This document shows, piece by piece, positions 26,020 through 30,654 of a stretch of 30,654 bases of DNA. Where the stretch lies: the NCBI GenBank assembly GCA_902494465.1, contig CABUTH010000002.1, forward strand, positions 1 through 30,654, given 5' to 3'. A program made the position numbers and the translations under genes. Origin of the DNA: an uncultured Collinsella sp. (GTDB taxonomy: Bacteria; Actinomycetota; Coriobacteriia; Coriobacteriales; Coriobacteriaceae). How positions within the stretch are numbered: the first letter of the stretch is position 1; the number at the start of each line of letters is the position of its first letter. The notes under the pieces were generated by a model. It ran no database searches. It was not told the origin of the DNA and worked only from the letters and a program-made list of their open reading frames with translations.

Positions 26020-26049
26020 TTGACGACGGCGGACTTTCGTCATACGAAA
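26020..26049 (+). promoter_or_regulatory. promoter with overlapping operator of the toxin-antitoxin-like pair
   Basis: TTGACG (26020-26025), a 17-base spacer and TACGAA (26043-26048) form a promoter directly after the DUF192 stop. The perfect dyad TTTCGT-CAT-ACGAAA (26035-26049) covers the -10. Binding there by the ribbon-helix-helix partner would give autorepression. Confidence 0.6.
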
Positions 26050-26074
26050 TTGGGTAAGATGGAGGAGAAGATGC

Positions 26075-26341
26075 ATGGATGTTGAGATCCATCCGAACGC
26101 CAAAAAACACTTGACGGAAAAGCAGGTGCTTGGTGCCTGGTTCGCGGTTACTGAGTGCATTCGCCGCGAGTCGGAGGACGAGCCGCCGAGATGGCTTGCC
26201 ATTGGATGGCTTCCAGATGGTCAAAGTGTGGAACTTGTTGCGGTCGAACTAATTCGTGGATGGCTCATTATTCATGCCCTGTCTCCGGTTCAGAAGAAAT
26301 TCTGGCAAGAGATCGAGCGAGCTCGGCAGAGGGGTCGATGA
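26075..26341 (+). CDS. probable toxin component of a toxin-antitoxin-like pair
   Basis: The 88-aa protein starts MDVEIHPNAKKHLTEKQVLGAW. It has a strand-rich middle (RWLAIGWLPDGQSVELVAVE) and the closing LIIHALSPVQKKFWQEI. This layout is like small BrnT/DUF4258-type proteins: a short helix, then a curved sheet ending with an IHA motif. GGAGGAGA lies about eight bases upstream. It is followed with a four-base overlap by a ribbon-helix-helix gene, the toxin-first order of BrnTA. Toxicity is inferred from context; RNase activity is not shown by motifs. Confidence 0.6.
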   Translation: MDVEIHPNAKKHLTEKQVLGAWFAVTECIRRESEDEPPRWLAIGWLPDGQSVELVAVELIRGWLIIHALSPVQKKFWQEIERARQRGR

Positions 26342-26625
26342 TGGGCAAGACGTATACGGCCGCTAATGGTCAGGTTGTAACGGATGAAATGATTGACGCG
26401 TGGTGCGAGTCGTACGAGCGCGGAGAGTTTCCGGATGGCGAACACACCGTTGGTGGGATCGTGCGTGGACGGCCCCCGCTCTCAGGTGAGGGGACGGCAA
26501 CGCTGTCGGTCAAGATTCCTCTGGGAATGAAGGAGGCCATTCGTCGACGGGCGGCTGCCGAGGGGATGACGCCAAGTGAGTTTGCCCGTGCGGCTCTGAG
26601 CGAAAAACTTCTTGCTGCCGGCTGA
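26338..26625 (+). CDS. ribbon-helix-helix antitoxin-like protein
   Basis: The 95-aa protein has an acidic N-terminal part (about 1-45), probably for partner binding. The C-terminal RHH module reads ATLSVKIPLGMKEAIRRRAAAEGMTPSEFARAAL. The strand with alternating residues and the two helices are clear. It starts at ATG 26338, or at the adjacent ATG 26341 where AGAGGGG has better spacing; the longer frame from 26155 lies within the toxin gene. It is likely to bind the dyad at 26035-26049. Confidence 0.7.
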   Translation: MMGKTYTAANGQVVTDEMIDAWCESYERGEFPDGEHTVGGIVRGRPPLSGEGTATLSVKIPLGMKEAIRRRAAAEGMTPSEFARAALSEKLLAAG

Positions 26626-26688
26626 TGCCTCTGACGTGCCGATTTATAGAACCGAGGCTGTGCTCAAAAACTTTTTTACAATTCTCGG

Positions 26689-26716
26689 TTGACCGGAACG
26701 CGTCCTTGGTTATACT
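26689..26716 (+). promoter_or_regulatory. promoter of tRNA-Phe
   Basis: TTGACC (26689-26694), a 16-base spacer and TATACT (26711-26716) form a near-consensus promoter ending 32 bases before the mature tRNA. Confidence 0.75.
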
Positions 26717-26748
26717 AATCAAGCCTTGAAACAAGGCACACCTCAAAT

Positions 26749-26821
<73 letters not shown>

Positions 26822-26834
26822 CCTTGAATTGACT

Positions 26835-26865
26835 AGGACCTCTGCAAAGGGGTCCTTTTCTTTTA
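26835..26865 (+). terminator. terminator after tRNA-Phe
   Basis: AGGACC (26835-26840) and GGTCCT (26851-26856) pair around a 10-base loop and are followed by TTTTCTTTT. Confidence 0.8.
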
Positions 26866-26878
26866 TCGAGGGCTCTGC

Positions 26879-27064
26879 GAAACTGCGTCCCGGAATTTGG
26901 CTTCAGAGTGGGATGCGTTTTCCGCTTTGAGGCCGCTTGGGAAAGCGCGACCCGGAATCCGGCGTCAGAATGGGATGTGCTTTCCTTTTGCGGTCTTTGG
27001 CGGAAACTGCGTCCCAGATCCCGCGCTCAGAACGGGATGCGCTTTCCGGCGCGTACTTCCGACG
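26879..27064. repeat. three tandem 62-bp hairpin repeats
   Basis: Three diverged units start at GAAA 26879, 26941 and 27003, an exact 62-base period. Each has the left arm GAAA(C/G)xGCGxCCC, a middle with TCAGA, and the right arm GGGATGxGxTTTCC, so each folds into its own hairpin (for example 27002-27047). The units differ by substitutions more than indels. A chance frame across them is not coding. The rest of 27065-27235 holds a TetR-like dyad and a TATACT -10. Confidence 0.75.
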
Positions 27065-27130
27065 TGCGTGCACATCTCGGCGCGCCATCTCGGGCCCGCT
27101 CAGACATTCCTCCCGCTTTTGCGCCACTTT

Positions 27131-27170
27131 ACAGACCGTTCGGTCGTCTGTCCGCACGCGCGGGTATACT
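27131..27170 (+). promoter_or_regulatory. operator-like dyad and -10 upstream of the GH5-like gene
   Basis: ACAGAC (27131-27136) and GTCTGT (27146-27151) flank a core that contains ACCGTTCGGT (27135-27144), a typical TetR-family half-site arrangement. TATACT (27165-27170) follows, so the dyad covers the -35 position. No good -35 hexamer is seen. Confidence 0.45.
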
Positions 27171-27235
27171 CAAAACGATACTTTTCCTATGCAATACGAT
27201 GCAGGCTCGGCCTGCACGATCCGAAGGGGGCAGTG

Positions 27236-28297
27236 ATGGAGAGGATACTCGGCGTTAATCTCTCTGGCTGGTTTATTCCCGAGCCTTGGGTGACCCCGTC
27301 GCTATACGCGGCGACCGGTGCATCCAACGCGGCCGAGCTGCAGGAGGCCATGGGCACCGCCGCCTATAACGAGCGCATGCGCCGTCATTACGAGACGTTT
27401 GTGAGTGAGGACGATTTCCGTCGCATGGCGCAGATCGGTCTCAATGCCGTGCGTCTGCCGGTGCCCTGGTATGCCTTTGGCTCGCAGGAGTCCGATGCGT
27501 CCTACATCTCGGTTGTCGACTACATCGACCGTGCAATTGAGTGGGCTGCCAAGTACGACATCCGCGTGCTGCTTGATCTAGCAACTGTGCCCGGTGGCCA
27601 GGGCGATTCCAACGATTCGCCCGCCACGCCAGAGGCTGTTGCCGAGTGGCATTCGTCCACTAACGGCCGTCATGTCGCACTCGACGTGCTCGAGCGCTTG
27701 GCTGATCGCTACGGCGAGGCCGAGAGCCTGCTGGGCATTGAGCTGCTGGATACGCCGCAGATGAGTGTCCGCAAGAGTCTCTTTTCCATGACGGATGGCA
27801 TTCCGGCGCACTACCTGCGCAACTTCTATCGCGATGCCTACGAGCTCGTCCGTTCGTATATGCCCGAGGATAAGATCGTCGTCTTTTCGTCGTCGGGGCA
27901 TCCCAGCGAGTGGAAGCATTTTATGCGCGGCGCCAAGTACAAGAACGTCTACATGGACCTTCACCTGTACCATTACCGCGACGAGTATGCGCTCGATATC
28001 ACGAGCCCCCGCGGGCTGACGACGGCGATTTCCCGTAACAAGCGCGAGCTTAAAGAAGCGATTTCGACTGGGTTCCCCGTGCTGGTGGGCGAATGGTCGG
28101 GCGCGGCGATCTTTGCCAACTCGTCGGTTACGCCCGAGGGCCGCAATGCCTACGAGCGCGTGTTTATCGCCAACCAGCTGGCTTCGTTTGCGCCGGCTGC
28201 CGGTTGGTTCTTCCAAACGTGGAAGACCGAGAAGCGCATTGCAGCATGGGACGCCCGCGCGGCGCTCGGTACGCTCGAGCGCGGCATGATTGAATAG
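27236..28297 (+). CDS. GH5-like protein, probable inactive glycosidase (pseudoenzyme candidate)
   Basis: The 353-aa protein has the GH5 subfamily fold seen in exo-beta-1,3-glucanases: GVNLSGWFIPEPWVTPSLY at the start, NAVRLPVPWYAF, and MDLHLYHY with conserved His and Tyr. The nucleophile region is VLVGEWSGA with E286. The acid/base motif, normally NEP, reads GIELLDTPQ, with D172 and T173, so the general acid/base Glu is missing. There is no signal peptide, so the protein is cytosolic. It may bind glycans or act as a weak or altered enzyme. ATG 27236 has GAAGGGGG upstream. It lies six bases before rsmI, probably co-transcribed. Confidence 0.8.
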   Translation: MERILGVNLSGWFIPEPWVTPSLYAATGASNAAELQEAMGTAAYNERMRRHYETFVSEDDFRRMAQIGLNAVRLPVPWYAFGSQESDASYISVVDYIDRAIEWAAKYDIRVLLDLATVPGGQGDSNDSPATPEAVAEWHSSTNGRHVALDVLERLADRYGEAESLLGIELLDTPQMSVRKSLFSMTDGIPAHYLRNFYRDAYELVRSYMPEDKIVVFSSSGHPSEWKHFMRGAKYKNVYMDLHLYHYRDEYALDITSPRGLTTAISRNKRELKEAISTGFPVLVGEWSGAAIFANSSVTPEGRNAYERVFIANQLASFAPAAGWFFQTWKTEKRIAAWDARAALGTLERGMIE

Positions 28298-28303
28298 GTT
28301 GAT

Positions 28304-29182
28304 ATGACGCAAAACAGCACCCATACGGGCAAACTCTATGTGGTCGGCACGCCCATCGGCAACCTGGGCGACCTGTCCCCGCGCGTTGGCGAGGCGTTTG
28401 CCGCCGCCGATGCCATCTGCTGCGAAGACACGCGTGTGACGTCAAAGCTGCTGATGCATCTGGGCATTTCCAAGCCGCTTGTCCGTTGCGACGAGAATGT
28501 GATCGCCAGCCGCGCCGTCGGCCTGGTCGACCGTCTGCTGGCGGGGGAGACCCTCGCTTTTGCCTCGGACGCCGGCATGCCGAGTGTGTCCGATCCCGGC
28601 CAGGCGCTGGTCGAGGCGGCGCGTGAGGCCGATGTGCCCGTTGAAGTTATTCCCGGGCCCTCTGCTTGCGTCACGGCGCTCGTTTCGTCCGGCATTCCCT
28701 GCGAGCATTTTTTCTTCGAGGGCTTTTTGGGCCGAAAGCACGGCGACCGCGTGCGGCGTTTACAGCGCCTTGCCGTGGTGCCCGGCGCACTCATCTTCTA
28801 CGAGTCTCCACATCGCATCGTGGCGACGCTCGAGGCCGTGGCGGAGGTCTTTCCCCAGCGTGAGGTTGCCGTCTGCCGCGAACTCACCAAACTGCACGAG
28901 GAGGTCTTGCGCGGGCCCGCTGCTCAGCTTGCCGAGGAGCTACGTGCTCGCGGCGAGGTAAAGGGCGAGATTGCGCTGGTCATCGCGCCGCCGAGCGAGG
29001 ATGAGGAGGCCGGTATCGTGCCGGTTGGCGCCGCGGCAGCGGATCCCGACGAGGCCCTGCGCGAGGATATCCGCGCCGCGCTCGAGGAGGGGGAGCCCGC
29101 CTCTGCGGTGGCCAAGCGCCTGTCTCAGAAGTATTCGCGCCGCAAGCGCGATGTCTATGCCATGGTGCTCGATATGCAATAG
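28304..29182 (+). CDS. rsmI: 16S rRNA (cytidine-1402-2'-O)-methyltransferase
   Basis: This SAM-dependent tetrapyrrole-methylase-fold enzyme 2'-O-methylates C1402 in the decoding centre. It is 292 aa. The motifs are LYVVGTPIGNLGDLSPR, CCEDTRVTSKLL, ASDAGMPSVSDPG (SAM site), VIPGPSACVTAL, FEGFLGRK and FYESPHRI. A C-terminal HTH-like tail is formed by AVAKRLSQKYSRRKRDVY. It follows the GH5-like gene closely and precedes metG. Confidence 0.95.
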   Translation: MTQNSTHTGKLYVVGTPIGNLGDLSPRVGEAFAAADAICCEDTRVTSKLLMHLGISKPLVRCDENVIASRAVGLVDRLLAGETLAFASDAGMPSVSDPGQALVEAAREADVPVEVIPGPSACVTALVSSGIPCEHFFFEGFLGRKHGDRVRRLQRLAVVPGALIFYESPHRIVATLEAVAEVFPQREVAVCRELTKLHEEVLRGPAAQLAEELRARGEVKGEIALVIAPPSEDEEAGIVPVGAAAADPDEALREDIRAALEEGEPASAVAKRLSQKYSRRKRDVYAMVLDMQ

Positions 29183-29251
29183 ATGGAGGATATCCAGCCC
29201 TTGCGCTAGAATCATCCCCTGTATGCAACGTTTTTCTGGAGGACAAACCCC

Positions 29252-30654
29252 ATGGATCAAAGCAAGCCTTCGTTCTTTATCACGACGCCCATCTACTACG
29301 TCAACGCCGATCCGCACCTGGGCACGGCTTATTCCACCATCATCGCCGACGTTCAGGCTCGCTATCGCCGCTCCGCCGGCTATAACGTCAAGTTCCTGAC
29401 CGGCATGGACGAGCACGGCGAGAAGGTCGCCGAGGCCGCAGCCAAGCACAACATGACGCCGCAGGAGTGGACCGACAGCCAGGCTCCGCACTTCAAGGAG
29501 CTTTGGAGCAAGCTCGAGATTTCCAACGACGATTTCATCCGCACCACCGAGCCGCGCCAGCATCATGCCGTGCAGTACCTGTGGGAGCGCATGAAGGAGT
29601 CCGGCTACCTGTATAAGGGCAGCTACGACGGTTGGTATTGCGTGCCTGACGAGACCTACTTCACTGATACGCAGGTCCAGAAGGGCGACGAGGAGTACGG
29701 CAGCGTCGGCCAGCACCTGTGCCCCGACTGCCACCGTCCGCTTGAGCGCGTGCAGGAGGAGTCCTACTTCTTTAAGCTTTCCGCCTTCCAGGACAAGCTG
29801 CTCAAGCTCTATGACGAGCACCCCGACTTTGTCGAGCCTGCGTTCCGCATGAACGAGGTACGTAGCTTTGTCGAGGGCGGCCTTAATGACCTTTCCGTGA
29901 GCCGTACGAGCTTTGACTGGGGCATTCAGGTCCCGTTTGACGAGGGTCACGTGACCTACGTGTGGTTCGATGCGCTGCTCAACTATATGACGGCCGTCGG
30001 CTACGGTGTCGACACCGACGAGGCGCGTGCCGAGCTGGCCTATCGCTGGCCCGCGCAGTTCCACATCGTGGGCAAGGACATCATCCGCTTCCACTGCGTC
30101 ATTTGGCCCGCCATGCTCATGGCCATCGGCGAGGCCCTGCCCGAGCACGTCTTTGCCCACGGCTTCCTGACCGTGCGCAATGCCGAGACCGGCAAGGCCG
30201 AGAAGATGTCCAAGAGCCGCGGCAACGCCATCGCTCCGCAGGACGTTATCGACATGTTGGGCGTCGAGGGCTATCGCTACTACTTCATGACCGACGTCGT
30301 CCCCGGCACCGACGGTGCCATCAGCTTCGATCGCATGGAGCAGGTCTACAACGCCGACCTGGCCAACAGCTGGGGCAACCTTATCTCGCGTTCGCTCAAC
30401 ATGAGCGGCAAGTACTTTGATGGTTGCGCGCCCGCCAAGCCCGCATCGTTCGATGCGTTCGACAACCCGCTGGCAAAGATCGCCGATGGTCTGGTCGAGC
30501 GCTACATGGCCAAGATGGACGTGCTCGATTACGGCGGAGCCAAGGACGAGGTCATGGAGCTCATCCATGCCGCCAACCACTACATCGAGGACTCTGAGCC
30601 TTGGGCACTTGCCAAGGACGAGGCCAAGGCTGACGAGCTGGCGTTTGTGATCTA
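29252..30654 (+). CDS. metG: methionine-tRNA ligase (5' part, runs off the window)
   Basis: This class I synthetase charges tRNA-Met. At least 467 residues are visible. ITTPIYYVNADPHLGTAY holds the HIGH-type motif (HLGT). The connecting peptide carries one Cys pair (CPDC) after WYCVPDETY. HIVGKDIIRFH and the KMSKS loop (KMSKSRGN) are intact. The anticodon-binding domain has begun at the window end. ATG 29252 has GGAGG nine bases upstream. A weak -10 (TAGAAT, 29207-29212) lies in the gap after rsmI. There is no stop codon in the window. Confidence 0.96.
   Translation, partial: MDQSKPSFFITTPIYYVNADPHLGTAYSTIIADVQARYRRSAGYNVKFLTGMDEHGEKVAEAAAKHNMTPQEWTDSQAPHFKELWSKLEISNDDFIRTTEPRQHHAVQYLWERMKESGYLYKGSYDGWYCVPDETYFTDTQVQKGDEEYGSVGQHLCPDCHRPLERVQEESYFFKLSAFQDKLLKLYDEHPDFVEPAFRMNEVRSFVEGGLNDLSVSRTSFDWGIQVPFDEGHVTYVWFDALLNYMTAVGYGVDTDEARAELAYRWPAQFHIVGKDIIRFHCVIWPAMLMAIGEALPEHVFAHGFLTVRNAETGKAEKMSKSRGNAIAPQDVIDMLGVEGYRYYFMTDVVPGTDGAISFDRMEQVYNADLANSWGNLISRSLNMSGKYFDGCAPAKPASFDAFDNPLAKIADGLVERYMAKMDVLDYGGAKDEVMELIHAANHYIEDSEPWALAKDEAKADELAFVI

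Noticed and set aside
26879..27064. CRISPR array
   Set aside because: Repeats are diverged, make up most of the 62-bp period, have no spacers of uniform unique sequence, and no cas gene is nearby.
26897..27235. 5' extension of the GH5-like gene across the 62-bp repeats
   Set aside because: The extension translates the tandem repeats and has no family similarity. ATG 27236 has a good ribosome site and starts exactly where GH5 homology begins.

Overview
The window is high-GC actinobacterial chromosome. Strong GC3 bias, tightly overlapping genes, a T-box in front of pheS, a Tad pilus operon without outer-membrane parts and an ECF metal transporter together suggest a gut Coriobacteriia, most likely Collinsella. 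That assignment is inference; there is no rRNA in the window.

Layout. Positions 178-1761 (minus strand) hold an M32 carboxypeptidase. Divergent from it is a phenylalanine T-box leader (about 1897-2180) with a readable UUC specifier, followed by pheS and pheT. A 95-bp imperfect palindrome separates pheS from pheT, and a second type of long palindrome follows pheT. Positions 6196-8997 hold a three-gene ECF transporter (S-component/permease, T-component, ATPase) behind a NikR-like dyad, so nickel (or cobalt) is the likely substrate. Next come a zinc-dependent phospholipase C-like protein, a gene remnant, a strong terminator, and pyruvate kinase on the minus strand.

A P-type Ca2+-class ATPase (12031-14712) lies behind a leader RNA with two hairpins, a 7-nt loop-loop complementarity and a masked Shine-Dalgarno sequence. 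I do not recognise this leader as a known riboswitch. A second copy of the post-pheT palindrome follows the ATPase, then rsgA.

Positions 16425-26015 are one translationally coupled Tad/Flp pilus operon: SAF-domain CpaB-like protein, TadZ, TadA/CpaF ATPase, TadB, TadC, a Flp pilin, an unknown membrane protein, a second small pilin, TadE, a 717-aa TadG-like protein, a second TadE and a DUF192 protein. The two pilins and two TadE proteins all carry the same A|Q-x-T-x-E processing motif. No prepilin peptidase is present in the window.

After the Tad operon come a toxin-first toxin-antitoxin-like pair with an operator over its promoter, tRNA-Phe(GAA), and three 62-bp hairpin repeats. A GH5-like protein follows in which the catalytic NEP motif reads DTP, then rsmI and the 5' part of metG, which runs off the window. 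The points most worth checking are the ATPase leader RNA, the GH5 pseudoenzyme candidate, the shared Tad processing motif and the palindrome and repeat families.
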